Below are positions 49,231 to 60,976 of a stretch of 64,000 bases of DNA, piece after piece. This DNA comes from Polytrichum commune (lineage: Eukaryota > Streptophyta > Polytrichopsida > Polytrichales > Polytrichaceae). The notes beneath the pieces were generated by a model, which worked only from the letters and a program-made list of their open reading frames with translations, ran no database searches and was not told where the DNA came from. The stretch lies in contig OX485809.1 of NCBI GenBank assembly GCA_950295325.1, forward strand, positions 40,021,081-40,085,080. Reading direction: 5' to 3'. Within the stretch, counting starts at the first letter, position 1. The number at the start of each line of letters is the position of its first letter. The translations under genes and the position numbers were made by a program.

Positions 49231-50110
49231 GTTATTTTTATCTTCTTCTTTTCTTAATAATAATAATATATACAAACTTCTCCACAGAAATCGAATGCAT
49301 CAATGCAGGACACTTGTTTCTATTCTTTCGAGGGCTATTCGACCGGCACTTTGATAAGGATCCCGCCCTCCAGGTCAACGTAAGTACTGCACCCGAAAGG
49401 AGATTGTGCGACAAAATCGTACTTCCTTTCACACACAAAAGGACACCGCCTTTCACTTTGCCTCAATCTTCACCACCAGTTGCTGCTCGCAAGGGCCATC
49501 GAACTGTAACAGTTTTCACTTCCTGTGGCTCCGTTTTTGAGGGATAGGGTGCATCATTTGACCATCATCATCATCACAAATCATACAAATCATATATACA
49601 TAGACCACAAGCCCACGACTACTCGTCTCTCATAAAAGGAGCTTCCAAACTTTCCATTATCTGCAACAGAAACTGGTTGAACTGCGGTGTGGGTACACTG
49701 AATCCCAAACTCTCATGTTGGGAGCGAGGGCCACGTACCACAATTCAAGTGGATGGCAACATGCACCTTTTGTCTTGCAACGACGTAGTCGTGGTCAAAG
49801 GTGATTATGGTCTCGAAAGGGCATGGACAAAGTTACTTGGCTAAGAGAATGCTTCATTTGATATATATATATATATCAATGGCTTTGTTTAATTTGGTCA
49901 CGTCTTTGTCAGCTTTACATTGTGGCTAACTTGGAGCCGCTCCTCTTCAAACTTGCGGCATAAAGTTCGTGAATGATAGACGACGTATGTTGGACGAGGC
50001 TATGCAACTATGTGTAGAATTGGTATGATCACTTGTGATATATGTAGGTAAAGAAGTTGGCCAATCTATGCGCTCTTCAAGTCTAGCCACCGGTGAACCA
50101 CCAAGTTGGT
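49230..50110. other. Unrecognised sequence
   Basis: No gene found. It has a short TA run at 49861-49876 and CAT triplets near 49560. The frame 49095-49547 starts inside a SINE and is not supported. Confidence 0.45.
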
Positions 50111-50115
50111 CACTG

Positions 50116-50576
50116 GTTTCTCAAACTAAGAGAATTATTTACTTGAGTTGGGGATAAAGTTGTGCCACATCGAAGAAGTGCTACTCTCTTTTTTTCCATA
50201 TCTTGGACATAGTTTTTAGGTTTTAGTGTAAACTCTTCGGGTCCAAACTTTCATTGTCAACCAATAGGATCACTCAATTTCGGAGTGTCTTTGTTCTTAG
50301 GACCAACTATAAACCCAATTTAATTAGGGTGGTGTTACATTAAGATCCAGGTATTAGAAAATCAGGGTCCAAATCACCCCTTCGTGGACCTTACTTCATA
50401 CTCAAAATTAGACCGAAGCTCTAAGATTGGTTTCTCAAACTAGAAGGAATGTTCTCTTTAGTTGGAACATTCAAACTTTGATGGGAAAGTGATGCCAGAT
50501 TAGAGCCACTTCATTTCTCATATTTTGGACTTGGACCCTAGTGTAAACTCCTTGGGCCTAAAGTTTTTGCTCTATG
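50116..50576 (+). repeat. Diverged direct repeat pair, about 312 bp apart
   Basis: Two segments starting GGTTTCTCAAACTA (50116 and 50428) share ordered motifs including GTGCCACATC/GTGCCAGATT, CATATCTTGGAC/CATATTTTGGAC and AGTGTAAACTC. They could be remnants of retroelement LTRs. Identity is unproven. Confidence 0.45.
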
Positions 50577-50889
50577 TTATATGTTTTTGCACATTCTACA
50601 CCAAAGAAAGTCCAAATTGCGTTCCAATCGGGCCATAGATTCATGACATGAACCGAGACATACATGCCGACGTTTGTAAACATGTGACCAAATATTGACA
50701 CATGCATAAGAATTAGGCCCACAATGTAGTACAAAGTAGGTGTTATAATAACTTAAGTGTATGCCCAATTTTGCTTAGTTGTGCTAAATGGGACGTGACT
50801 CCAATCCTTGTGGTTCGATCGATAACATAGACCAATAAGATTGCTCGATGCTAGACTTCCTTTTGGTCTTCAACCCAAACCTAAACCCA

Positions 50890-51120
50890 CCCTAACTCAA
50901 TCAACGACATTGATATGTGCAATCAGGTTGCCTTCACATATAGATTGCCGCTTTGGCCCATGCAAATCACCTTGGGTCAAAACCAAATCATGAAACCTCA
51001 TAACTTCGTATATTCACGCCTATAACAACCACAATAAAACAACAAGAGTTAATGCACTTTGTTACTAAGATAATGTATGTTCAAAATAGTGTGGAAATAT
51101 CGATAAATTAGAGCTTTGCC
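50890..51120 (+). repeat. Dispersed repeat related to 33650-33930
   Basis: Shared motifs include GTGCAATCAGGTTGCCTTCACA and AATAGTGTGGAAATATCGATAAATTAG. The region 61300-61400 carries the same kind of sequence inverted (TTAGGTTGTCCCACGCCAAT). Confidence 0.5.
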
Positions 51121-51194
51121 ACCAGTGGCACCCCGAACTGCAAAGTGGATGCCCCCGAGCTAAGTTCAATGCCAAATGCGGTCTGCATTTTGGA

Positions 51195-51602
51195 CACGGG
51201 GAGGTCACTTCATTGTCAAGTTGACACCACGTGCGGACAAAGTTTGCTACCCCTATATTACATGCCATATATAATTTTAAAATTTATGATATTTTTTCTA
51301 CATATACATAACCATTGATAGTATATTTTGTATATTTTTTTGAAATTTTTAGTCATCTTTTTTTTTTAGTAATTGTTTTAGGTCAATTCTGTGTCATTCT
51401 AGTTAGAAACGGTAAGTTTTATGAAAAAAACAAATCATCAAATTTAGTTACCACTTTTAACTATGTCATAGGTACTGTGTATATCTACTCATGAAAAACA
51501 TTTGATAAAATTTTGACCCATTTTGGTGGTGCAACTTACCAAAAGAAGATTTTCTTTGGTCGCACGTGGTGTTCAACTTGACAATGGAGTAATCTCCCCG
51601 TG
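51195..51602 (+). mobile_element. 0.4-kb CACGGGG-family MITE, copy c
   Basis: 408 bp, nearly the reverse complement of the copy at 23680 along its whole length. The ends are CACGGGGAGGTCACT and AATCTCCCCGTG. A perfect 8-bp duplication ATTTTGGA flanks it (51187-51194, 51603-51610). Confidence 0.9.
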
Positions 51603-52195
51603 ATTTTGGATGAACTCCACTCCGGGATTGTTTCAGGGCAGGGTTTTGACTGCAAACCCGACCCTGGTCGCTCCGAAAACGCCGTGAACTCCACCCCAGG
51701 AGAATACGACAAACTGTGTGCATTAACTCCACCACCACGTCTGGAGTTACCCCTTTCGGTTAAAATGGTTTAATTTGCCATACTCACCGCCCTAGGTTTT
51801 GGTTTTGAGGGTTATGCAGCCCCCGCCGGAGACTTGAACCTCCTCCTTGTGGCTTACGTGAGGAGAATTAATGCAGCTCCTCCTGCGACTCAGTTGGATC
51901 GTCTCTCTCGTGTCTCTAGAAAACCAGCTACATTTACATTTAATGTAGTTACATTTAGACAAATTGGTCGAGCTTGGAGAAGTAAGCTAAGCAGCTGAAG
52001 TTCAAAGACTCCAGTGAAACTACCGGAGATCACTAACCATCCAATTTCTCATCAAACCAGAGAACGTGCCATGGAAAGGAAATGAAGCCTAGCCTGTGGG
52101 TGGGGCACATGAGCAGTTCAGTTTCCGAACTGGACTTAAGTGAATACCCATGTTGAATTTGAGTTTGATGGGTGGTGATGATGCTCTTAGTTAGC

Positions 52196-52961
52196 GTGGG
52201 GCAACCTAAGTTAATTGCACATACATACATACATACATATCACAGTATCGGTGTAGTGGGGTGACCTAATTGCACATACATATGTATCACAGTATCAGTG
52301 TAGTGGGGCGACCCAATTGCACATACATACGTATCACAGTATTGGTGTAGTGGGGTGACCTAATTGCACATACATACGTATCACAATATCGGTGTAGTGG
52401 GGTGACCTAATTGCACATACATACGTATCACAATATCGGTGTAGTGGGGTGACCTAATTGCACATACATATGTATGACAATATCGGTGTAGCGGGGTGAC
52501 CCAATTGCACATACATACGTATCACAATATTGGTGTAGTGGGGTGACCTTATTGCACATACATATGTATCACAGTATCAGTGTAGTGGGGCGACCCAATT
52601 GCACATACATACGTATCACAGTATTGGTGTAGTGGGGTGACCTAATTGCACATACATACGTATGACAATATCGGTGTAGTGGGGTGACCTAATTGCACAT
52701 ACATATGTATGACAATATCGGTGTAGTGGGGTGACCCAATTGCACATACATACGTATGACAATATCGGTGTAGTGGGGTGACCCAATTGCACAAACATAC
52801 GTATCACAATATTGGTGTAATGGGGTGACCTAATTGCACATACATATGTATCACAGTATCGGTGTAGTGGGGCGACCCAATTGCACATACATACGTATCA
52901 CAGTATTGGTGTAGTGGGGCGACCTAATTGCACATACATACGTATCACAGTATTGGTGTAG
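52196..52961 (+). repeat. 47-bp minisatellite, about 16 units
   Basis: Unit GTAGTGGGGTGACCTAATTG + CACATACATACGTATCACAATATCGGT, repeating every 47 bp with small substitutions (ACGTAT/ATGTAT, AATATCG/AGTATTG). Variants alternate in blocks, pointing to multi-unit duplications. A 90-codon minus-strand frame inside it exists only because three units make 141 bp. Confidence 0.95.
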
Positions 52962-53039
52962 GAAGCCTAGTGCTTCGTGGAAGACCCGGCCCCCATGATG
53001 ATGAAGAAGAATCGGGTACCACAAGCTAACTAACTTCCC

Positions 53040-53520
53040 TTACCGAGGCTGTTGCAGTAAGCTAGCAAGCTAGCAGCTAGGAGGGAGGGCTGGGGCCACA
53101 ACTACTACAAAGCAGTAGTAGTAGTCCTTGCAATAAACCGTAGTGGGCGGTGCCTGCCAGGTTGATCACATGCAATGCAACCGCAAACGCAACCACAACC
53201 CTAAACCACCAACGATTGGGGGGGGAGGGGGGGGGGGGGGGGCTCTGTCCTCGCTTGGCCAGCGGGCCCCATGCTGCATGCCACGTGTCGTGCTTTCATA
53301 CGCTCCGAGCTCCTGTTCTCGCCAGGTCGTGTCGTATGTGGGCCACCTGGCAGTGTTTCGTTGGACGGTGAGGGTCGGGAATCTCGGACGGTGGGATTTT
53401 AGTTATGTTGTCAGATAGCTGGCTGAGTTAGCTAGCCCACCCGATCGATCCATCGTGACGTAGAAGAAGAAGCAGCAGCAAGAAGAAGAAGAAGAAGAAT
53501 CCAAGCCCTGGCGCTTGGTT
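53040..53520. promoter_or_regulatory. GC-rich promoter-like island
   Basis: Unlike its AT-rich surroundings. It holds a G homopolymer (53219-53242), a G-box core (GCCACGTGTC near 53280-53289), a GATCGATC motif and GAA/CAG triplets (53463-53500). This is the look of a plant gene promoter and leader, but no coding region follows on either strand. It may be a relic. Confidence 0.3.
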
Positions 53521-53842
53521 CATTTTTCCATTGAAATTGGATCGAAGGTTAGGGCTGGAAAATGTCGCCGGAATTGATCGGGGTGTGTAACTTGACTTAG
53601 GGCTAGGGCGGCCCGGTCAAGATAAGCCCCCGGCTAAACCCTTCATGTGTCTAGAATTTAGTGTGGGAGTCTCTTTCATACCATCTTGATTGGGGATATT
53701 GCCCCTTAATTACGGGTTTAGGGTACCCGACACCACAGGTGAATGTTGAGACCACCTACCGAGGTTCAATTCTAAGCTAAATTATTCTAAGATAAATTAG
53801 CCCCTAATTTGGGGTCGAGGACCATGAATTAGCCTATACTAA

Positions 53843-54043
53843 TCATCCCCAATTAGTGCGTGATACTCTTCAAAGTTACACAGTGCTCTAACTATTCGAT
53901 GAAAATGTAATATAATACAAAGCAAAGTCGTTTATGTTCTATGATGTCTAAACAACCTCTTGGACTTTCGTTTGTAGAAACTGACCTCACGATTTAGACC
54001 TTACTGCATAACTCCAAATAGTAACACGCGCTAATTGGGATGA
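53843..54043. mobile_element. MITE with TCATCCCCAATTAG ends
   Basis: 201 bp. The left TCATCCCCAATTAGTGCGTG and right CACGCGCTAATTGGGATGA are inverse over about 25 bp with one gap and few mismatches. No target duplication is clear. Confidence 0.7.
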
Positions 54044-54049
54044 AATAGC

Positions 54050-55250
54050 AATCTATATGTAGGGGTTAGTGTTTATAATTACCCCCTCGGTGGGTGTTAG
54101 GAAACGAAACCACGATATTTCCATGTCGGGTCGAATTCTTTGAGTTAGTTCAATGCAACATGTCATAATTTTTTTGTGGAATATGTTGGATTTTTTACTT
54201 TTACAAAAAAATTGTAACTTGTGTAATGAGAATTATGAAGATTTTTTTTTCTTTAATAGAAGAATGAAAACAACAATCCTTGGTCTAAGCTTGATTTGTA
54301 GAGGTTGTAATGCACACATCGAGTAAGAAGTCCAAAACATGTGTCTTGGGGTCTCAAGGAAGGATTATGTCAAGTAACATGCAAGCAACTCATAAATCGA
54401 AGGTCCCAAAAGGTTTCCGTCAACTAAGCCTCCGCCCTAATGTCAAGGGTAGATTAGTAAGGGAATGTTGACTTACGTGATGCGGAACTAAATTTCATCA
54501 TTCACGTCAATGATCCACGCAGAATTGAAATAGCTTATCCAACTCTTGCACATGGAAAGTGTATTTTATGACATACTTTATCTTTCAAACCCCTTTGCTC
54601 CTTGTGTAGGCTTTGGAAAGCCTCATTAAGATTGTCCAAGGCTTTGATCTCCATCTTTTATATGTCAATCTTACAACCGCAATTTCAAAAAATTAAAAAG
54701 CAGAGTTGCATCTTTAGACTAAATGTCCACCTTTCTTTAAATACCCATTGTTCCTAATGAGCTGACATCTTGATCTAGGTCAAACGTCTATGTATAATGC
54801 TTAACACTACCATTAATCCAAAATGGGCATGGCTTCACAACTATAACACCAGCTCATTTCTACAAAGTGAAAACACAACACCCACAAGTAAAAAAAGCAT
54901 TGGATATATTTCACTAATGCACTTTTGGCAAACCTGATCATGATTATGTAGAGTAATTTCGTAAAGTGCATCGAGCTTCTTGGGAAGTTCTTAACGACTA
55001 TGGCATGCTTAATTTCCAAAGCACAATGGGCTAGAGTTAGGGGTTGCAACCGTACACATCTTAGAAAGTTTCAATGGTACTTGGTGCGTTATTAAGGAGC
55101 TTCTTGATTCTAGAAGTGAGATTTTCAACACTTGGAAAGAGGGAGGTCCGGTTATGGGTTTGTTGGTATGAGTTTTCCTTTGAGTCGCCACTTTTACACG
55201 ATATGTCCACTGCATTTCAACCTATTGTAATTGTACTTATAACTATGGGC
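54050..55250. other. Unrecognised sequence
   Basis: No gene or element was recognised beyond a short CCCCTCGGTGGGTGTTAGGA motif near 54083-54102 that belongs to a dispersed foldback family. Confidence 0.45.
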
Positions 55251-55254
55251 TTAA

Positions 55255-55370
55255 GAGGCGTAGGCAATAAACCCCACCTTGCATCAAGAGGATTCTTGAG
55301 CAAGGTAGGGCCAACGGGCTCAAATTCATGTCGGATTGCCCGATGTTATATTTCTTCTTTTTCCTTCTAC
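55255..55370 (+). mobile_element. SINE tail, 5'-truncated
   Basis: Only the tail is present: CCCCACCTTGCATCAAGAGG, TTGAGCAAGGTAGGGCCAAC, then GGGCTCAAATTCATGTCGG and a T-rich end. Truncation at the 5' side is typical of target-primed integration. Confidence 0.6.
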
Positions 55371-55377
55371 TTAAGTC

Positions 55378-55400
55378 GGGGGGGTGGGGTGGGGGGAGGG
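55378..55400 (+). other. G-quadruplex-type G tract
   Basis: Four G runs (7, 4, 6 and 3) separated by single T or A. A similar G-rich run lies at 57767-57789, next to the palindrome. Confidence 0.7.
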
Positions 55401-56424
55401 TCACTCCCTTGTAGTTAGTGGAACACGTGAGAGCTCAAGATTCTTTTCTTTTTCTTTTTCTTTCTCTTTTTTGAGGGGGGGTGTTGTATTATGTTGGAGA
55501 AGGTAAATTTTGTGGACATTTCTATTATGTAATTTTATAACATTCACTATTTTTGAGGACCCTCTACGTAAGTTAACTTGGTATTTATTTTTCTTTTACA
55601 TGGGCATATAGTAGTTACAAATTATAGTTTTTATTGATATCATGTAAAATCTAACACTTACACCTACAAGATCATAACTCACACATCAACACAACATGCA
55701 CACATATAGCTTCCTAGTATACACCCTATTCATTCAAATGTATCATTAAAATATAATTGCATACATACATGTAGCATTAGAACACCACCGGCCAACACTA
55801 AGTCACATAGTTTGTTTAGGGTTTACACATTCAAACAATTTTTGTCATCGTGTCAAGTTCAAGTGGTTAAACCTATCAATACACAACATCCAACTTTATG
55901 TGCTCAAGACAGAAAGTCCAAACCCTGACTCTAACCCCAACGTTCCAAACTATACAATAGGCCAAAAACATCGCCACAACCTCTACCTAGAATCCTACCC
56001 AAAAAAATTCAACGAGCAATTGGAGATTTGTACTCCTACATTTCCTCAAACAAACCAATTACACATTGCACCTCCACAGTATATTAAGAATCACATAGGG
56101 CATCCTGGAGAACCTTCAACTCAATGACACTCAACTAAACTAATGGTTCAGACAACAACCCGCAAATTTGAGTCGCTTTGATAAGTGGTGGCTCTTCTTG
56201 AACCAACCCATGTTTTGCTCACATTGCTTGCTCACGCACTCACTTGCTATCACCCACAATGTCCCTTGACCATCTCCCATATCCCAAACATGACCTAGCT
56301 TCCTTCGATTCAGTATCCCCAACTAAAGCAAATGGTTTTCTCTCATTAGCACTTAGTGTCTAAATGCCTTCAACCACTAGTGTTCATGGTCAAATGCGGT
56401 CAAGACAATATAGGGCTGATACAC

Positions 56425-56575
56425 ACACAAAATATATTCTTTTGTATATTAAAAGAAAAATATATACACACACAAAATATATTCTTTTGTGGATCTATTG
56501 TCTTGTGTATATATTTTGTGTGTGAGTATATACTATATTTAAATATAATATAGGGCATATACACACACAAAAGAA
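56425..56575. repeat. AT/CA-rich repeated and inverted motif
   Basis: CACACACAAAATATATTCTT occurs at about 56425 and 56470, followed by an inverted relative (ATATATTTTGTGTGTG near 56507). It looks like a microsatellite-derived cluster. Confidence 0.6.
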
Positions 56576-57149
56576 TTTCCAAAGGTACAAAGGAGGAGAA
56601 AAAAGCAATTGAAGTACAACAACATGGTGTCACATCATCAAGTGTGTCGTTCTATGCTATTATGTGATCATGGGTTGCTTGGTTGTTTTCCCCCGGCTTT
56701 ACGCGACCAAGGTTGGTGACTTGAAGTTGTCATGTGGAGCTTTTTGCCCTTCACCGCGGCTTCCAATGACTCATGAGAGGGAGGGAAAGTGAGAAAAAGT
56801 GAAGGGGGTATAATCTCACTCTGTACAGATCGCAAAGGCAAAGTCAAAGAATCCATCGGCAAAGGGCCGTGATATTTTGAAGGCGGTGCGTGCGTGGGCC
56901 TTCAATCCTAAAGATTTTCTACAAACTCCCAAGCCCTCCAATCTACAAGGTACTACGGTATGTGGACCTTATGTGGACCTTATGTGGTCACTCCTCTTCA
57001 TCGGACGCTTTAATAGGTCTACCTATTTGAGCCCTACTTTTAATAGGCCCAGGGCTCGACCCGCGAGAGTTCCCGTCAATCTCTATCTCTATACCCTCGT
57101 ATGTCTACAGAACTCAAATGTGTCAACATGCATGGTATGACATGACCCT

Positions 57150-57410
57150 AAACCTTAAACCACTGGGTGATAGTGGAGAGGTACCCGTTTATGAAGGGAG
57201 TGGTTGGCGATTCGATTCCCGTTGTGAAATCTTCTCTCTACTTGATGGGAGAAAAATCACTAGGTAGGTAGGTAGGTAAGAGCCCACCCACCGCAAGGTG
57301 GGTAGTGAACCCCACCCTACACCAAGAGGATTCTTGAGCAGGGTAGGTCAACGGGCTCCAATTCACGTTAGATTGCCCAACGTTGGTCATTTATTTGTGT
57401 CAAAATGCAT
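57150..57410 (+). mobile_element. tRNA-derived SINE, GGTTCGATTCC family, with tail
   Basis: It has a head with GGGTGATAGTGGAGAGGTACC and the B box near 57208-57221, then a TAGG run (57262-57280), then the tail ACCAAGAGGATTCTTGAGCA and ACGGGCTCCAATTCACGTTA. The tail matches the 3' end of the LINE remnant at 47070-48175. Confidence 0.75.
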
Positions 57411-57833
57411 GTTGCTCTTCTTTTGGGTGGATTCAGGGTAGTGATTTCGATCGTTGTTTGTTGGTATTTTAGTCTATTAGATGTTACATGAATTGAAGTT
57501 CGTAGGTGTGTTTTATTTCTTTTTATATATTTATTTGCAAATCATACTAGATATGAGACCTCGGGAAACTTTCAAATACACGTTGATTAAGATTTCTAGC
57601 ACATTGTCCCCCTCCTCATGTTTATTTGGTTGAGGGGTTTTAAGGTGTAGATCTTAGGGGCCTTATATCCCTACCATTTTGAATACCATGCACCGATTTT
57701 TAATATTCTTCATGCCACATTTACATCAAGCAAAATGTTTGTTGCTTATAGTGTGTGTGTGAGAGTGGGGGGAAGGGGGGGGGGAGGGTATAACTCCCTT
57801 GTAGGGATATGAACCATGTGAGAGAAAGGGTTA

Positions 57834-57913
57834 TTTTCAAGGGGGTGGGGCTATGAAGTAGTGTGTGTGTATATATACACACACACTACTTCATAGCCCC
57901 ACCCCCTTGAAAA
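57834..57913. repeat. Perfect 80-bp palindrome
   Basis: Every base from 57834 to 57913 pairs with its mirror about a centre between 57873 and 57874, with no spacer. The arm reads TTTTCAAGGGGGTGGGGCTA and continues to a GT/TA core. The next outer pair (57833/57914) mismatches. Confidence 0.98.
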
Positions 57914-57919
57914 AAAATG

Positions 57920-59150
57920 ATATATATATATATATATGGGATATTCCATATATTTGCTGAATGTCCTTGGAATATACATGATATATTCCTCAATTGATTT
58001 CTATATTGTATATTCATGTTCATCATGTTCATGAATTATACCTTATTATGAATTATACACAAGTTATTATTTGGGTCAACACCATTCTAAATCATATTAA
58101 TGCTTTGGTAATTTTACTTAGGTATGAAAGCTCTTGCATGGTATGTAGACTCGAATGGTATTCAAAACAAAAATAGTATTCAACACCCATACCACATTGG
58201 TATCAAAAAGTGTGAAATCCTCATTATAGATACCCAAATGGTATAAAAAAACAAAATATGATATCAGTCCAACACATGTGTACAAACCTAAGACCCAAGT
58301 GCAAATCCTAACAAGAACATACATGGTAGTCATTGAGGACTTTGACCATGTGAAAACCATGAATAAAAACGTGAATTGGATGTAACTAACACATCTATTA
58401 TTGATTTTTCCTCTCAATCTTACGACACCATGTTGTACATCTACCTTTACTTCATAAAATTTAATATCATTTTTAGATGTAGACACTAGAGAAAAATAAT
58501 ACCTCTCTCTTACGTATACTATATACAATAATACCACAAATAATACTCCTTACACTCGCATTAGTTCATACATGGTATGAAAAGTCCACCCACTAGGAAC
58601 TCCCTCTAGATATATTTGGTGTAGTTAAATGTGATGATGAACATTCATGAGTCCTATTATCTACTACCATGGGATTGTGACCCTAGTGTAGAAGGTTGAA
58701 GCCAAATAGATTAAAATGCACATTTTCTATTAGTTTCACAGTCTTTGATGAGGAGATTAAAGCTAATTTGCAACGAAATTAGAAATGACTTGATTTATTA
58801 GCATGAGAGAATGATAATATCCTCGCGAAGATGGTGAAGGTTAAAGAACGTGTTTCACTATGTGCAAGGAACTTATTATATGGTGGTTTCAACTCCTAAA
58901 AGGGGGCAACAACTTGGTGATTACGTAGTGTGTTGTCACATTGATTAGCCGCAAGTATTGCCTTGTCCATTTCTTGGGAAATGAATGAGGCCATTGGCTT
59001 GGTTTTATGGTGCATTTTTGCATGGGTTGCAACTAATGGGCCTTGGGAAACTTATGGAGTGGAAGGCTTGCCAAGTGGCAAGGTATGCATAACTTTCAAA
59101 TTGGAAGGCGGATAGGCTGGCATCGGATGGTATCTAAGTTATATGGGTAA
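57920..59150. other. Unrecognised AT-rich sequence
   Basis: A TA run at 57920-57937 and nothing else recognised. The 139-residue minus-strand frame 58118-58537 has no family motif. Confidence 0.45.
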
Positions 59151-59153
59151 AAG

Positions 59154-59304
59154 ATCATAACATTGTTCAGATCCATAAGAGTGTTATGTGGGTTTGACAA
59201 TATTTCGCAAAATATTCTCCACATCCAAACTAAATGTGAGGAATATTATGTGAAATATTGTCAAACCCACAAAACATTGTTATGGATTTGAATAGTGTTA
59301 TGAT
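59154..59304. mobile_element. Hairpin MITE (ATCATAACA ends)
   Basis: 151 bp that folds almost completely: arms of about 70 bp, loop of a few bases around 59229. The innermost strong part is GTGGGTTTGACAATATTTC against GAAATATTGTCAAACCCAC. Arm mismatches are scattered, as in an aged MITE. Confidence 0.75.
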
Positions 59305-59610
59305 TGTAGATTTTTGTCATGTATGATAGAGTTTGTTATGCTTATTTGCAAGTTTTGTTTCTAACCTCTCGGTTTCCATTGGGTTGGCTGGTGCCATGCA
59401 TATTGCAGTGCAGAGGAGGCCTTTTAAAGCCTCCGCATGCTTGTTTTTTTTCTTCTTCTTCTTCTTTTGGTTTTTTGGGTTTTAACGGGTTGATAAAGTT
59501 TCTACTTATGGTGATGTTGATATGTGTTTTTGTCATGTTTTGTTTTGGCAACTCCTGGCCAGAACATGTACTAACTTAATAGAAATTCCAATACGTAGTA
59601 TCAATGAAAC

Positions 59611-59833
59611 CATTATTGGGGAGAACCGGTTGTTAGTTACATATGAACTAGTTGAGCTTAAGAAATAACCAGTGAAGTTTAAGACTTCATGAAAATTACC
59701 GATCATTTTAGAGGAATTTATGGAATATGTATCAATTTAATAAAGAAAATTGAAAGATGTCAACATGTAACTGGTTGGACTTGGAAACACTAGGATCTCG
59801 ACCGATTATGCACGAAATCCATCCCAAACATTG
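59611..59833 (+). mobile_element. hAT-like MITE, AACCGGTT family, copy 5
   Basis: A diverged copy with ends CATTATTGGGGAG and CATTG. Several ACCGGTT motifs have mutated (for example ACTGGTT). Possible flanks AATGAAAC and AGCAAAAC match only at 5 of 8. Confidence 0.6.
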
Positions 59834-60239
59834 AGCAAAACTCTTCATGCATTCTTCCTCCACATGAATCAATGATACTGGTACTCTCGGGGGGGGGGGG
59901 GGCAGTGTGTTAAAAAGTTAAGGATATAGGTGCGAACAACCACTATTTTATAGGGGGGTATTACTTTCAAATTTTTTTTTCACATGCTATCATTATGTGA
60001 ATTTCTACTTTGGGTTAATAGAAAAATGGCTTGCATTACTTATAATTCCAAATTACCTATTATTTCATACCCTATAGTACTTTAAAGATGTCCAATGCCA
60101 TTTTTGATACCCTATATTACTCTTAAGTCCATTTATAATTTTTAGCCCCCATGTTTTTAAAATACCCTATCATTTGTTTGCACGTATATTGCTACTCCAA
60201 CCAATGACTACCCCCCCCCAAGCTGGTACTACTAGAATA

Positions 60240-60610
60240 GAGGCGCCAATAACCAATCACTTAAGAGATTATGCGCTAGAACTAGAGAAGTATAAGTTGT
60301 TGCAAAAATTTCCCGTGTAGGAAGATAGAAATTAGGAGGATCACACCAATTTTCAATAATTTTGTTCCTTAAATTGGAAATACTGTGAATTTTTTAATCC
60401 AAAAGTTGACTTGGACAAATTACCAATGTCTAGAGTTTGCCACAATCGCTCATTTTAACGGCTCATTCATCCTCACTTTAGCACTCAAAACTAGGACAAG
60501 TGTCATGATATTATTGATTCAGCCTAATCAAAATTCAATTCCAGCCTCATCAAAATTGTGATGCTCTATAGATTGCCGATGGGGTCCCAATTGAGAATAG
60601 GCGCCTTTAC
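60240..60610 (+). repeat. Dispersed repeat, short copy
   Basis: Collinear with the two ends of 29935-30755 but without the central segment. Confidence 0.6.
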
Positions 60611-60976
60611 TACATGATGCGGTACTTTTGACCGTGCTATTTCATGTCTTTTGACATTTCAATCAAAATAGTATGACAGGTCCATGTTGATTTGAACTCA
60701 TTTGAATCCATAAAGAGTGTAGAGAATATTTATAAAAGTGACAAAGTAGTGAGTGTTTTTTTTAAAGAAGTTGCTTGGTGCCATGCATTGCATGCAAATA
60801 AACCTACTTTTACTTTTGACATGTGATTCGCATGAGCCACATGTAAAAAGTATGTAGTTGAACTAGTATACTCCTACGTGGCCTTGTATATATGCACTTT
60901 CAAAGAAAGAAAAAGAGAGCCTATCAAAGTAAGTCATAGAATGTCTTTATTGCATCCCGGAGATTTTGGAGTAATG

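Noticed and set aside
52616-52888. 90-residue repetitive open frame
   Set aside because: Produced by the 47-bp minisatellite: three units make 141 bp, which keeps the frame open by chance.
52196-52961. CRISPR-like array of regular repeats
   Set aside because: The units are contiguous with no unique spacers and the context is a plant nuclear genome.
58118-58537. 139-residue minus-strand open frame rich in aromatic residues
   Set aside because: Composition follows the AT-rich DNA; no family motif and no gene structure around it.
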